A stretch of DNA of 64,000 bases from Agromyces humatus (GCF_021228295.1 NZ_JAJQPD010000006.1:248001-312000), one strand, 5' to 3'; counted from the stretch's first letter, positions 34,663-45,840 are shown. Numbers and translations are program-made. Notes: generated from the letters alone by a model not told the origin.

Positions 34663-35627
34663 CGCTGTGCCCTCGCCTTCGGGTCGAGGGCGTCGCGAAT
34701 GACTTCACCCATCATGATGAACGAGAACACCGTGAGCGAGAGCGCGATCGACGGGTAGAGCAGCACCTGCGGTGCGGTTCGCAGCGTCGTCTGCGCCTGC
34801 GCGATGTCGTTGCCCCACGACATGAACGTGGAAGGCAGGCCGACGCCGAGGAACGAGAGCGTCGCCTCGGCCACGATGGCGCCTGCCAGCGCGATCGTGG
34901 TGATGACGATGACCGGGGCGATCGAGTTCGGCACGACGTGCGCCCACATGATCTTGAACCGCGGGACGCCGATCGCCGTGGCCGCGGTCACGAAGTCGGA
35001 GTTCTTCACCCGCAATATCTCGGATCTGAGCACGCGAGCGGTGACCGGCCACGCGAAGAGGCCGATCGCCAGCGAGATGACCCACACGTTCCGATAGTCG
35101 GCGAGGACCGACATGATGACCACGGCCGCGAGGATGTAGGGGATGGCGAAGAAGATGTCGCCGATGCGCGAGAGCAGGCCGTCGACCCAGCCGCCGTAGA
35201 ACCCCGCGAAGGCGCCGAAGAGCACACCGAGCGTGAACACGAGCATCGTCACGATGATGCCGACCGAGAGCGACGTCGAAGCGCCGTGCACGATGCGCGA
35301 CCAGACGTCGCAGCCCTGACGGGTGAACCCGAGCGGGTGCCCCTCGGTGGGTGCACCGTTGCTGTTGGCGAGCTGGCAGTTCGAGTTCGGCGGCTCGCTC
35401 GTGAACAGGCCGGGGAACAGGGCGATGAACACGATCACGAGGATCAGTGCCGCCGAGATCCAGAACATGGGGCGCCGACGCAGGTCGGCCCAGGCGTCGA
35501 TCCAGAGGTTCGACGGCTTGCCCTCGGCCTTGATGGTGTCGATCGCCTCGAGCGGGGTCTCTTCGAGCGGAGCGACGAAGTGCTCGGGGCGCGGCTTGGA
35601 TGTTGTCGTATCTATCGAATCAGGCAT
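34659..35627 (-). CDS. Peptide ABC transporter permease, DppC/OppC type
   Basis: The 322-residue inner-membrane permease has the OppC_N segment (RRRPMFWISAALILVIVFIALFPGLF). A periplasm-side loop with two cysteines (NCQLANS and RQGCDVWSRIVHG) precedes the five-helix BPD_transp_1 domain, with the EAA loop near EILRVKNSDFVTAATAIGVPRFKIMWAHVVPN. It forms the pore with the DppB-type partner. It overlaps both neighbours by a few bases, so all four transporter parts are stoichiometrically coupled. Confidence 0.93.
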   Translation of the reverse strand: MPDSIDTTTSKPRPEHFVAPLEETPLEAIDTIKAEGKPSNLWIDAWADLRRRPMFWISAALILVIVFIALFPGLFTSEPPNSNCQLANSNGAPTEGHPLGFTRQGCDVWSRIVHGASTSLSVGIIVTMLVFTLGVLFGAFAGFYGGWVDGLLSRIGDIFFAIPYILAAVVIMSVLADYRNVWVISLAIGLFAWPVTARVLRSEILRVKNSDFVTAATAIGVPRFKIMWAHVVPNSIAPVIVITTIALAGAIVAEATLSFLGVGLPSTFMSWGNDIAQAQTTLRTAPQVLLYPSIALSLTVFSFIMMGEVIRDALDPKARAQR

Positions 35628-36546
35628 AACGGATCCTCGGGTCGAGAACGGCGTAGAGAAGGTCGACCAGCAGGTTCACGACGAGGTAGAGCAGCACCAT
35701 GACCGTGACGAAGGACACGATGGTGGGGCCCTCGCCGCGAAGGATCGCCTGGAAGAGCGTGCGACCGACACCGGGCACGTTGAAGATGCCCTCGGTCACC
35801 GTTGCACCGACGAGCAGCGTTCCGAAGTCGGTACCCAGGTACGTGACGACCGGAATCAGCGAGTTGCGCAGGATGTGCACGGGGACGATGCGTCGTCGCG
35901 TGAGCCCCTTGCTGTATGCCGTGCGCACGAAGTCGAGTCCGGCCGTCTCGATCACCGATGACCGAGTGAGCCGCACGATCTGCGCGAAGCTGATGCTCGC
36001 CAGCACGATGGCCGGCAGGATCAGGTCTTCGAGCGGGGCACCGGCCCCGACGGTCGGACTGAACCAGCCGAGCTGGATCGCGAGGAAGTACTGGGCGACG
36101 AAACCGACGACGAAGATCGGGAGCGAGATGAGCACGAGGCTCACGCCGAGGCCGGTCGCGTCGAAGATGCCGCCCTTGCGCAGGCCGCTGATGAGGCCGA
36201 CGAAGATGCCGAAGACCATCTCGATGAAGACCGCGAGCAGGGCAAGGCGAATGGTCACCGGGAAGGTGCGAGCCAGGACGTCATTCACCGACTGACCCGA
36301 GTAGGTGACGCCGAAGTCGCCCTGGAAGATGCCGATGAGGTAGTAGAAGTACTGAACGATGAACGGATCGTTGAGGTGGTATTGCTCGCGGATCTGGTCG
36401 ATCACACCGGGCGCCGGCGGGCGGTCACCGTAGAGCGCCGCGATCGGGTCGCCCGGCATGGCGAAGACCATGAAGTAGATGAGGAATGTTGCTCCGAGGA
36501 GCACGGGGATGACTTGGAGGAGACGCTTACCGGTGTACCAGAGCAT
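35620..36546 (-). CDS. Peptide ABC transporter permease, DppB/OppB type
   Basis: The 308-residue permease begins MLWYTGKRLLQVIPVLLGATFLIYFMVFAMPGDP, the standard DppB first helix and loop. PFIVQYFYYLIGIFQGDFGVTYSGQSVNDVL and six helices follow, with the EAA-type loop FVRTAYSKGLTRRRIVPVHILRNSLIPVVTYLG. GAGGAGAGCTG precedes ATG 36546. It is separated from the binding-protein gene by a strong hairpin, the usual device for lowering permease relative to binding protein. Confidence 0.94.
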   Translation of the reverse strand: MLWYTGKRLLQVIPVLLGATFLIYFMVFAMPGDPIAALYGDRPPAPGVIDQIREQYHLNDPFIVQYFYYLIGIFQGDFGVTYSGQSVNDVLARTFPVTIRLALLAVFIEMVFGIFVGLISGLRKGGIFDATGLGVSLVLISLPIFVVGFVAQYFLAIQLGWFSPTVGAGAPLEDLILPAIVLASISFAQIVRLTRSSVIETAGLDFVRTAYSKGLTRRRIVPVHILRNSLIPVVTYLGTDFGTLLVGATVTEGIFNVPGVGRTLFQAILRGEGPTIVSFVTVMVLLYLVVNLLVDLLYAVLDPRIRYA

Positions 36547-36614
36547 CAGCTCTCCTCAGTTGTTGTTGCTGAGAGCATTATGAACCGCAATCACAAGAAT
36601 CGAGCATAGATCAG

Positions 36615-36650
36615 CAAGATGTCCGGGGCGTCTCCGCCCCGGACATCTTG
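36615..36650 (-). terminator. Intra-operon hairpin between binding-protein and permease genes
   Basis: CAAGATGTCCGGGGCG (36615-36630) and CGCCCCGGACATCTTG (36635-36650) pair perfectly around TCTC. Since the permease genes have no obvious separate promoter, it probably acts as a partial terminator or 3' mRNA stabiliser. Confidence 0.75.
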
Positions 36651-36679
36651 CCTCAGGGATTATACAGACGGGTTACGTC

Positions 36680-38299
36680 TCAGCCCTTCGTGATCTCGGT
36701 GTAGAGCGGGACCGAGTCCCAGCCGAACACCACGTTGTCGACGGTCTCGGCCGAAGCGCCGGTCACGTTCGAGTACCACAGCGGGATGGCGGGGAGGTCC
36801 TTGAGCAGGACTTCCTGAGCCTCCTGGTACTTGGCGGTCGCCTCGTCGACGGCAGGCGCCGCGGCACCCTCGTCGAGCAGCGTCTCGAACTCTTCGCTCG
36901 AGTAGCCCTCGTAGTTCGACCCGGCACCGGTGCGGTACAGCGGCGCGAGGAAGTTGTACAGCGAGGGGTAGTCGGCCTGCCAGCCGGCACGCGTGCCACC
37001 GGTCAGCTTCGCGTTCGAACGGTCGTCGAGCGCCGCGGCGAAGGTCGGGTACGGCTTGCCGACAGCCTCGATACCGAGGGTGTTGGCGATGCTGTTGACG
37101 ACCGCGTCGACCCAGGCCTGGTGGCCGCCGTCGGCGTTGTAGGCGAGGTCGAAGACCGTGTCACCGTAAGGCGCGATGGCGTCGGCCTCGGCCCAGAGCT
37201 TCTGCGCCTCTTCGGGGTTGAACTCGAGGACCTCGGCACCCGCGAGGCTGTCGGACCAGCCGTCGATGACCGGCGACGTGAAGTCGGAGGCCGGGGTGCG
37301 CGTGCCCTGGAAGATCACGTCGGTGATCTCGTCGCGGTTGATCGACATCGAGAGCGCGGCACGACGGAGCTCGCCCTCTTCGCCGCTCCAGTGCTCGAGG
37401 TAGTACGGCATGTTGAAGCCCTGGAAGATGGCTGCAGCCTGGTTGACCGCACGGTCGCCGAACTCGTCTTCGAAGGTCGCGAGCGCCGAGTCGGGCACTG
37501 CGTCGAGCACGTCGAGGTTGCCCGCCTGCAGGTCGGCGTACGCCGTGTCCTGCGAGGTGTAGAAGACGATCGTCAGGCCGCCGTTGACCGGCGTGCGAAC
37601 ACCGTCGTAGTCGGGGTTCGTCACGAGGTCGATCTTCTCTTCGTGCGTCCACGCGTCTTCGCCGGCGAACATGTAGGGGCCGTTGCCGACGGGGTTCTCG
37701 CCGAAGGCCTCGATGTCCTCGAATGCGACCTCGGGCAGCGGGAAGTACGCCGTGTATCCGAGGCGCAGCGGCCAGTCGGCCTCGGGCGCGACCAGGTCGA
37801 CCGTGAAGGTCAGGTCGTCGACCACGTTGAGGCCGGTGAGTTCGCTGTCTTCGGTGTAGCTGAAGCCCTCGATGTTGTCGAAGAAGTACGAGGCGCTCTG
37901 CGCGTTGCTGTAGAGCGCACCATAGTTCCACGCGTCGACGAACGAGTTCGCGGTGACCGGCGAGCCGTCGGTGAAGGTCTTGCCTTCCTTGAGCGTGACG
38001 GTCCAGCTCTGCGAGTCCTCGGACTCGATCGACTCAGCCATGTCGAACTCGATGGCGCCCTCGGCGTCGTACGAGACGAGGCCCGCGAAGAGCGACGTCA
38101 CGATCTTGCCGCCACCGGTCTCGGTGGTGTTGGTCGGGATCAGCGGGTTCTGCGGCTCGGAGCCGTTGGTCGTGATGATCGCCTCGGGGTCACCGGCCGG
38201 GGTCGAGGGCTCCGCTTCACCGGTCGAGCAGCCAGTGAGCGCAAGAGCGCCGGCGGCAGCAAGAGCAATGGCGGCAACGCCGAATCTCTTGATCTTCAA
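36680..38299 (-). CDS. Peptide ABC transporter substrate-binding lipoprotein (SBP family 5)
   Basis: The 539-residue protein has a lipoprotein signal (FGVAAIALAAAGALALTGCST, Cys at about 24). The family 5 solute-binding fold follows: PQNPLIPTNTTETGGGKIVTSLFAGLV, then GKTFTDGSPVTANSFVDAWNYG and LSMSINRDEITDVIFQGTRTPASDF. It binds oligopeptides outside the membrane for the adjacent DppBC/ATPase importer. The start is TTG 38299, supported by ACAGGAGGAACA directly upstream. The first gene of the operon has a recognisable promoter at 38367-38396. Confidence 0.94.
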   Translation of the reverse strand: MKIKRFGVAAIALAAAGALALTGCSTGEAEPSTPAGDPEAIITTNGSEPQNPLIPTNTTETGGGKIVTSLFAGLVSYDAEGAIEFDMAESIESEDSQSWTVTLKEGKTFTDGSPVTANSFVDAWNYGALYSNAQSASYFFDNIEGFSYTEDSELTGLNVVDDLTFTVDLVAPEADWPLRLGYTAYFPLPEVAFEDIEAFGENPVGNGPYMFAGEDAWTHEEKIDLVTNPDYDGVRTPVNGGLTIVFYTSQDTAYADLQAGNLDVLDAVPDSALATFEDEFGDRAVNQAAAIFQGFNMPYYLEHWSGEEGELRRAALSMSINRDEITDVIFQGTRTPASDFTSPVIDGWSDSLAGAEVLEFNPEEAQKLWAEADAIAPYGDTVFDLAYNADGGHQAWVDAVVNSIANTLGIEAVGKPYPTFAAALDDRSNAKLTGGTRAGWQADYPSLYNFLAPLYRTGAGSNYEGYSSEEFETLLDEGAAAPAVDEATAKYQEAQEVLLKDLPAIPLWYSNVTGASAETVDNVVFGWDSVPLYTEITKG

Positions 38300-38366
38300 T
38301 GTTCCTCCTGTGAGATGTGCGCGAGAGCAGGACGGTTCGTGGCCGCCTGAGCGCTTAGTGCCTTCG

Positions 38367-38396
38367 ACAATACGAATCGTTCCTGAGACTTGCCAA
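38367..38396 (-). promoter_or_regulatory. Promoter of the peptide transporter operon
   Basis: On the minus strand, TTGGCA (38396-38391), an 18-nt spacer and TATTGT (38372-38367). The leader is about 60 nt and carries AGGAGG. Confidence 0.5.
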
Positions 38397-38507
38397 CTCG
38401 AGCCGGAAACCGTTACCGATGCGCAACCTTGCCGCTCGGCGACTGACGGATTCCGTCGTCGATACGCACGATTGTTGCGTTCTCACCCGCCATGCGATGA
38501 TTGCGGC

Positions 38508-39269
38508 ATGCGTTCCGACAGTCGACTGCGACTCGAGGTGGGCATCGTGCTCGGGCTCTCGCTGGGGGCAGCCGCCGTCTATTCGATCGTCTCGATCGTC
38601 GCTCGCGTCACCGATACTCGTCCGCTCGCCGAGCAGTCTGCGGCGCTCAACCAATCGCGATCGAGCCGCGAATGGCTCGACTTCACCTACCAGTTCCTCG
38701 ATGTCTTCTTCGGACTGTTCGTCGTGGCGCTCGCACTCTACCTGCTCTGGCAACCCGGTCGCAGTCCGTTCCGCCGCATCGGCCTCGACTTCACGCGACC
38801 CGGCCGGGACGTGGCATCCGGCCTCGCGCTCGTCGCCGTCATCGGCATTCCCGGGATCGCCCTCTACGCCATCGGACGACTCGCGGGCTGGACCGTCGCG
38901 GTCGTCGCCTCACCGCTCGACGCACACTGGTGGACCGTCCCGATCCTCGTGCTCGCGGCGCTGAAGGCGGCGCTCACCGAAGAGGTGATCGTGGTCGGCT
39001 ACCTGTTCACGCGGCTGCGCGAACTCGGCGTCGGCCCATGGGCGACCATCGTGTCGAGCGCGCTGCTGCGCGGCACGTACCACCTCTACCAGGGCTTCGG
39101 GCCGTTCGTCGGCAACGTCGCGATGGGGATCGTCTTCGGCTGGTGCTATCAGCGCTGGGGGCGCACCATGCCGCTCGTCATCGCGCACTGGATGCTCGAC
39201 ATGATCTCGTTCATCGGCTACCCGTTGGCGGTCGGCTGGTGGCCAGGGCTGTTCGCTCCGCCCGAGTAG
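38508..39269 (+). CDS. CPBP family intramembrane glutamic endopeptidase
   Basis: The 253-residue protein has about seven hydrophobic segments. The CPBP/ABI motifs are in order: LKAALTEEVIVVGYLFTRLRE (paired Glu, motif 1), LLRGTYHLYQGFGPFVGNVAMGIVFGWCYQRWG (His, motif 2) and LVIAHWMLDMISF (His, motif 3). Family members are Rce1-like membrane proteases; in bacteria they act in bacteriocin immunity or unknown processing. ATG 38508 is 6 nt behind GATGAT, another possible leaderless start. It overlaps the minus-strand gene below by 59 bases at the 3' ends. Confidence 0.85.
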   Translation: MRSDSRLRLEVGIVLGLSLGAAAVYSIVSIVARVTDTRPLAEQSAALNQSRSSREWLDFTYQFLDVFFGLFVVALALYLLWQPGRSPFRRIGLDFTRPGRDVASGLALVAVIGIPGIALYAIGRLAGWTVAVVASPLDAHWWTVPILVLAALKAALTEEVIVVGYLFTRLRELGVGPWATIVSSALLRGTYHLYQGFGPFVGNVAMGIVFGWCYQRWGRTMPLVIAHWMLDMISFIGYPLAVGWWPGLFAPPE

Positions 39270-39663
39270 TCAACAGACGTCGGATGCCCCTCACGAGACG
39301 CCGTCGCGGACGCGCACGCCTGGCGACGAGGTGCCGCCCCTGAGGTGCGGCCGCGACTGCCGCGACTGCCGCGGGCTGCTCGGGGAGCACGGTCACGGGT
39401 TCCACGACCTCTTCGTCGCCGCTCAGGTGCAGGCTGCGGCGCGACGGCGTGCAGATGATCGCGATCGTCTCGAGCCCGAAGAACCCGCCGCGTGCGAGGT
39501 CGGTCACGGCCTGCGCTCGACGCACCGCCTCAGCCGTGGCGGGGTCGCCCCGGTCGAGGTGCCGCAGCCGCTTCTCGATACCGGTGACGTCGGCCGTGGC
39601 GGCGCTCACTCCGATGAAGGCCACGATGAATCCGATGACCGTGAGGACGTCGAGGGTGAGCAT
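39211..39663 (-). CDS. Hypothetical single-pass membrane protein
   Basis: The 150-residue protein has an N-terminal hydrophobic helix (LTLDVLTVIGFIVAFIGVSAATADV). A charged region with a possible helix pair follows (EKRLRHLDRGDPATAEAVRRAQAVTDLARGG), then FFGLETIAIICTP and an Arg-rich tail. I do not recognise it. ATG 39663 is well supported by GGGAGGTGCAGC upstream. The last 59 bases lie under the CPBP gene on the other strand, so part of the Arg-rich tail may be a by-product of that coding sequence. Confidence 0.55.
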   Translation of the reverse strand: MLTLDVLTVIGFIVAFIGVSAATADVTGIEKRLRHLDRGDPATAEAVRRAQAVTDLARGGFFGLETIAIICTPSRRSLHLSGDEEVVEPVTVLPEQPAAVAAVAAAPQGRHLVARRARPRRRLVRGIRRLLTTRAERTALATSRPPTGSR

Positions 39664-39904
39664 GCTGCACCTCCCTGTGCGAATGATCCTCAGTTTATCG
39701 CGCAAACGAGTGCGGCGACATGGGTTCCGGAGGCGTGCTCGGGACGCGAACCGGTGCGTGAGGTCGGCATCGACGACGCACCCTGAACTCGGTGCACGCC
39801 CGGATGGGGCATTCGGGGCTGCCCGGATCCGCCACGCAGCGACCGCGACCAGCATGGGAGAGAACGCGGCCGATTTCCGCCGCACCGACGAAACGAACGG
39901 AACC
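39664..39904. other. Gap without recognised gene
   Basis: Reading from the minus strand, GATAAACT at about 39695 is a possible -10 region for the membrane-protein gene. Nothing else here is recognisable: no hairpin with strong arms and no conserved frame on either strand. Confidence 0.4.
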
Positions 39905-40102
39905 ATGGATCTCGCACGCGCCATCACCGCGGGCGGCCTCGCCGCCCGCCGGACCGACCGCCGGTTCACCGCGACCGAGGCGGAGGTCCGCGCTGCGGAG
40001 CGCCGCTCCCTGGATCGGCGCCTCGGTGCCGTCGCCGCAGCCGGCCGCCGTGAGTACACGGAAGCCGGCCGGCACGCGGCGCCCCGACCCGCGCGCGCCT
40101 GA
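39905..40102 (+). CDS. Possible small Arg/Ala-rich protein
   Basis: A 65-codon frame (MDLARAITAGGLAARRTDRRFTA...) has strong GC-rich third positions and reads as a helical, highly charged peptide. There is no good ribosome site (GAACGGAACC before the ATG) and I recognise no family. It could be a real small protein, or an extension of a frame starting at ATG 39855. Confidence 0.3.
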   Translation: MDLARAITAGGLAARRTDRRFTATEAEVRAAERRSLDRRLGAVAAAGRREYTEAGRHAAPRPARA

Positions 40103-40144
40103 GCGGCGCCCGACGCGCTCGCCGGGCGACCGCTCGGGCGTGCG

Positions 40145-40636
40145 TCAGCCGCCGATCTTCTCGCCGGCCGGTGTCAGCACCCACCAGACGTCCTGGACGC
40201 CCTGGCCGTTCGTGTCGCCGGCGGCCTCGTCGCCGATGAAGTAGTAGAGCGGCCATCCGTTGAGCGTGACCTGTGTGGAGCCGTCGACGCCCGTGATGGT
40301 GCCGACCTCGCCGGTCACCCCCTCGACCTCTGGGCTGTCGGAATCCGCGGTCACCGCGGGCCAGTTGGTCGCGCACTCGCCCTCGCAGACGCTCGCGTCG
40401 GCTCCCTGGGTGTCGTTGTCGAACATGTAGACCGTCATGCCCTCACCGTCGACGACGATCTCGCCGAGCGAGGACTGGGCCGTGGTGAGCGCGGCCGACG
40501 ACGACTCAGCCGGCGCCTCGCTCTCGGTCGCGGTCGGGGTGTCGGCGGGCGGTTCCTCCGCTGCTGGTGTCGTACAGCCCGTGAGCGCGACGGCGAGAGC
40601 CGCGACGGCGAGTCCGGCTGCGATGCGCAGTTTCAT
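40145..40636 (-). CDS. COG4315-type secreted-repeat lipoprotein
   Basis: The 163-residue protein has signal peptide and lipobox ALTGC (Cys 21) and a Thr/Glu-rich linker. Two copies of the secreted repeat follow: LGEIVVDGEGMTVYMFDNDTQG and VTLNGWPLYYFIGDEAAGD. Between them is the cysteine pair CEGECATNWPAV typical of the family. The biochemical role is unknown; family members often sit beside ECF sigma/anti-sigma genes. A TGAACC-N16-CGTGTT element upstream, overlapping the anti-sigma stop codon, indicates control by the adjacent sigma factor. Confidence 0.88.
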   Translation of the reverse strand: MKLRIAAGLAVAALAVALTGCTTPAAEEPPADTPTATESEAPAESSSAALTTAQSSLGEIVVDGEGMTVYMFDNDTQGADASVCEGECATNWPAVTADSDSPEVEGVTGEVGTITGVDGSTQVTLNGWPLYYFIGDEAAGDTNGQGVQDVWWVLTPAGEKIGG

Positions 40637-40686
40637 GCGAAGACCCTTCTCTCGTGCTCGCGACCACCGTGCGCGGCCACGTCGGA

Positions 40687-40714
40687 AACACGAGACGACG
40701 GCCCGAATGGTTCA
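40687..40714 (-). promoter_or_regulatory. ECF-type promoter of the COG4315 lipoprotein
   Basis: On the minus strand, TGAACC (40714-40709), 16 nt, CGTGTT (40692-40687). The TGA of the -35 element is also the anti-sigma stop codon. The leader would be about 44 nt. It shares its form with the elements at 41957 and 42009. Confidence 0.6.
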
Positions 40715-41434
40715 CCGACCCGGCGCCTCGCCCGAGATGCCGCGCATGAGCACCTCTCCGCTGGCGATCGCCCGGATCTCGAGCGAGGCGATGTCGTCGA
40801 GGTCGACAGCGGAGGCGGCCGACAGACGCGCACCCGCGCCGGGGCGTGCCTGCCAGCTCGAGACCTCGCTTCGCGTGCCGTCGCGTTCGATGACCACGAG
40901 CGAGTACGGCCACCCGCCCGCCGGCACGTCCACATCACTCTCGCCGCTGCCGCCGTAGCGGCAGTCGAGCTCGATCCTCGTGCCCCACCCGACCTGGGTG
41001 AGGGTGGCCGTGGCGGTGAGCGGAATGTCGGCGGCCGCCTCGAACGCGACGGACTCCCGCGCCGTCGCGGGCTGGCCGAGGCTCAGCGGCAGTGCGATCG
41101 CCAGGACGGCCACCGCCGCTGCCGCCGCCACCGCCCCCCACCAGTACCGCGTGCGCCGCGTGCGGCGACGCCGGTCGGCGCGGCGGACCGCCTCGAGCAG
41201 GTCGTCGCGAGGCGCCGATGCGGATGCCCCGTCGGGGTCTTCCGCGAGAGCCCTCGCCCGATCGGGGGCGAGCCGGGCGAGCAGCCCGGGCATCGAGGCG
41301 AGCTCCGCGACGGCTCGCGTGCACACCTCGCAGGTCTCGAGGTGCTCCTCGAACTCGCGCCGCTCGGCGGGCGACAACGCCCCGAGCACATAGGCCGAGT
41401 CCCATTCCGCGAAGCGCGCGTGATTCGGGTTCAT
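40712..41434 (-). CDS. Zinc-finger anti-sigma factor, single-pass
   Basis: The 240-residue protein has an N-terminal anti-sigma zinc motif (His31-x3-Cys35-x2-Cys38, HLETCEVC) that would clamp the ECF sigma factor. A basic stretch (RRADRRRRTRRTRY) and one membrane helix (WWGAVAAAAAVAVLAIALPLSLG) follow. The extracytoplasmic sensor domain of about 110 residues includes CRYGGSGE. This is the RskA-like layout. ATG 41434 overlaps the sigma gene stop as ATGA, ensuring matched synthesis. Confidence 0.9.
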   Translation of the reverse strand: MNPNHARFAEWDSAYVLGALSPAERREFEEHLETCEVCTRAVAELASMPGLLARLAPDRARALAEDPDGASASAPRDDLLEAVRRADRRRRTRRTRYWWGAVAAAAAVAVLAIALPLSLGQPATARESVAFEAAADIPLTATATLTQVGWGTRIELDCRYGGSGESDVDVPAGGWPYSLVVIERDGTRSEVSSWQARPGAGARLSAASAVDLDDIASLEIRAIASGEVLMRGISGEAPGR

Positions 41435-41937
41435 CGCGTCACTCCCTTCTCCTGCAGCGCAAGCCGCAGGGCACGTAGTCCGTAGTGCAACCGTGATTTC
41501 ACCGTGCCCTCGGGGATGCCGAGGCGCCGCGCGACCTCGGCCACGCTGCATCCGCCGTAGTAGGCGTGCACGATCACCGCACGATGCTCCACCGACAGCG
41601 TGGTCAGCGCTTCCTCCACCAGCAGGCTCTCGAACAGGGCGTCGGTGGCGTCGTCCTGTGCACGTTCGGGGAGTTCGGCCACCCCGATCTCATGGCGGCG
41701 ACGGGCGCTTCGCACTTCGTCGATCACGAGATTGCGGGCGACCGTGAACATCCACGACCTGGTCGACTCGGGCTCCTGGGCGAGGATCCGGGGGCTCCTC
41801 CACGCCCGCAGCAGCGTCTCCTGCACGATGTCGTCAGCGCCGGCCGCATCACCGGTGAGGTGCACGACGTACCGCCACACCGACGGGCCGTGCGCGTCGT
41901 ACAACGCGACGAGACGGCTGTCGTCATCGGGGGGCAT
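41431..41937 (-). CDS. ECF RNA polymerase sigma factor
   Basis: The 168-residue protein has region 2 (residues about 10-80: ALYDAHGPSVWRYVVHLTGDAAGADDIVQETLLRAWR, then SWMFTVARNLVIDEVRSARRR) and region 4 (about 105-160: ALTTLSVEHRAVIVHAYYGGCSVAEVARRLGIPEGTVKSRLHYGLRAL) with the recognition helix. There is no region 3. AGGAGGTGACGG precedes ATG 41937. A TGAACC-N16-CGTTGT element 20 bases upstream suggests autoregulation. It is held by the membrane anti-sigma factor encoded next. Confidence 0.95.
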   Translation of the reverse strand: MPPDDDSRLVALYDAHGPSVWRYVVHLTGDAAGADDIVQETLLRAWRSPRILAQEPESTRSWMFTVARNLVIDEVRSARRRHEIGVAELPERAQDDATDALFESLLVEEALTTLSVEHRAVIVHAYYGGCSVAEVARRLGIPEGTVKSRLHYGLRALRLALQEKGVTR

Positions 41938-41956
41938 CCGTCACCTCCTGCCCTTC

Positions 41957-41984
41957 ACAACGAGGCGGGAGCGCGATCGGTTCA
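41957..41984 (-). promoter_or_regulatory. ECF-type autoregulatory promoter of the sigma gene
   Basis: On the minus strand, TGAACC (41984-41979), 16 nt, CGTTGT (41962-41957). The start point would be about 41950, leaving a short leader with AGGAGG. Confidence 0.6.
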
Positions 41985-42008
41985 CCGAAGCACCGATCGG
42001 CATGCCGG

Positions 42009-42037
42009 TGAACCGGGAACGGGTCGGGCATCGTGTT
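42009..42037 (+). promoter_or_regulatory. ECF-type promoter of the DUF2231 gene (leaderless)
   Basis: TGAACC (42009-42014), 17 nt, CGTGTT (42032-42037). The ATG at 42044 is where transcription would begin. It is divergent from the sigma promoter, with -35 elements 24 bases apart. Confidence 0.6.
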
Positions 42038-42043
42038 CTCGAC

Positions 42044-42562
42044 ATGGATGCCACGGACCTGGGCCCGCTCGCCACGGAGGATGTCCTCCAGGTCGCGGGA
42101 CTGCCCCTCCACCCGCTCATCGTGCACGCCGTCGTCGTGCTCACACCGCTCACGGTACTCGCCCTGCTGCTCGGCACGTTCTGGCCCGCGGCACGACGAC
42201 GGCTCGGCATCGTGACCGCGCTCGCGGCCCTGCTCGTGCTCGTCATGGTGCCGGTGACGGTCGCCGCCGGGAAGTCGCTCGCAGCCGTGCTCGGCCCCAT
42301 TCCCGCGATCGAGCGGCATGAGGCGCTCGGCGAGATGCTGCTGCCGTGGGTGATCGGCCTGTTCGTCGTGGCCGCGGCTCAGTGGGCCTGGTACCGGTTC
42401 GGCGACGCGAACGTGCGGCGCGACCGGCCGGGGTTCGCGCGCGGGGTCGTCATTGCGCTCGGCGCCGCTGCGGTGATCGTCGGCATCGGCACGCTCGTCA
42501 CGGTGGTGCTGATCGGCGACTCAGGAGCCCGCGCCGTGTGGGGCGGGCTCCTGAGCGGGTAG
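42044..42562 (+). CDS. DUF2231 four-helix membrane protein
   Basis: The 172-residue protein has the family signature LPLHPLIVHAVVVLTPLTVLALLLGTF (two His near the start of helix 1) and three more helices (GIVTALAALLVLVMVPVTVAAG, MLLPWVIGLFVVAAAQWAWY, GVVIALGAAAVIVGIGTLVTVVLIG). DUF2231 proteins are suspected of redox or haem-linked roles because of their paired His, but this is unproven. It is divergent from the sigma/anti-sigma operon and shares its promoter type. It converges on gcvP with only four bases between stops. Confidence 0.85.
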   Translation: MDATDLGPLATEDVLQVAGLPLHPLIVHAVVVLTPLTVLALLLGTFWPAARRRLGIVTALAALLVLVMVPVTVAAGKSLAAVLGPIPAIERHEALGEMLLPWVIGLFVVAAAQWAWYRFGDANVRRDRPGFARGVVIALGAAAVIVGIGTLVTVVLIGDSGARAVWGGLLSG

Positions 42563-42566
42563 CTCG

Positions 42567-45452
<2,886 letters not shown>

Positions 45453-45468
45453 GTGGTTCTGTGGTTCC

Positions 45469-45840
45469 TTACTCGCCGACGAGGGTGCGGTATTCGTCGT
45501 GCGTGAGCAGCTTGGGCAGGCTCGACGTGCGCACCTTGAGCAGCCAGCCATCGCCGAACGGGTCGCTGTTCACGAGCTCGGGCGAGTCGACGACGGCCTG
45601 GTTGGCCTCGACGACCTCGCCGTTCACGGGTGCGAACAGCTCGCCGACCGACTTGGTGGACTCGATCTCGCCGACGACGGTGCCCTCGGTGACGGTCGTG
45701 CCGGCGGCCGGCAGGTCGACGTAGACGACGTCGCCGAGCTTCTCGGCGGCGTAGTCGGTGATGCCGATGGTGGCGACGTCGCCGTCGACGTCGATCCACT
45801 CGTGTTCTTCGGTGTACTGCAGTGCGCTGGGCTCGGTCAC
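45469..45840 (-). CDS. gcvH: Glycine cleavage system H protein
   Basis: The 123-residue lipoyl carrier has [35 protein letters not shown] and the lipoylation site in [22 protein letters not shown] (Lys at about 62). [14 protein letters not shown] is near the end. It shuttles the aminomethyl intermediate between P-, T- and L-proteins. The start is GTG 45840, preceded by GAGGAGCACCCC. It lies between gcvT (51 bases) and gcvP (16 bases). The dihydrolipoamide dehydrogenase is not in this window. Confidence 0.96.
   Translation of the reverse strand: MTEPSALQYTEEHEWIDVDGDVATIGITDYAAEKLGDVVYVDLPAAGTTVTEGTVVGEIESTKSVGELFAPVNGEVVEANQAVVDSPELVNSDPFGDGWLLKVRTSSLPKLLTHDEYRTLVGE

Noticed and set aside
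38508-39269. CPBP protease as bacteriocin immunity gene
   Set aside because: There is no peptide precursor, modification enzyme or exporter gene nearby to support it.
40145-42562. Defence or toxin-antitoxin module
   Set aside because: The genes are a standard sigma/anti-sigma pair with envelope proteins. There is no nuclease, NTPase or toxin fold.
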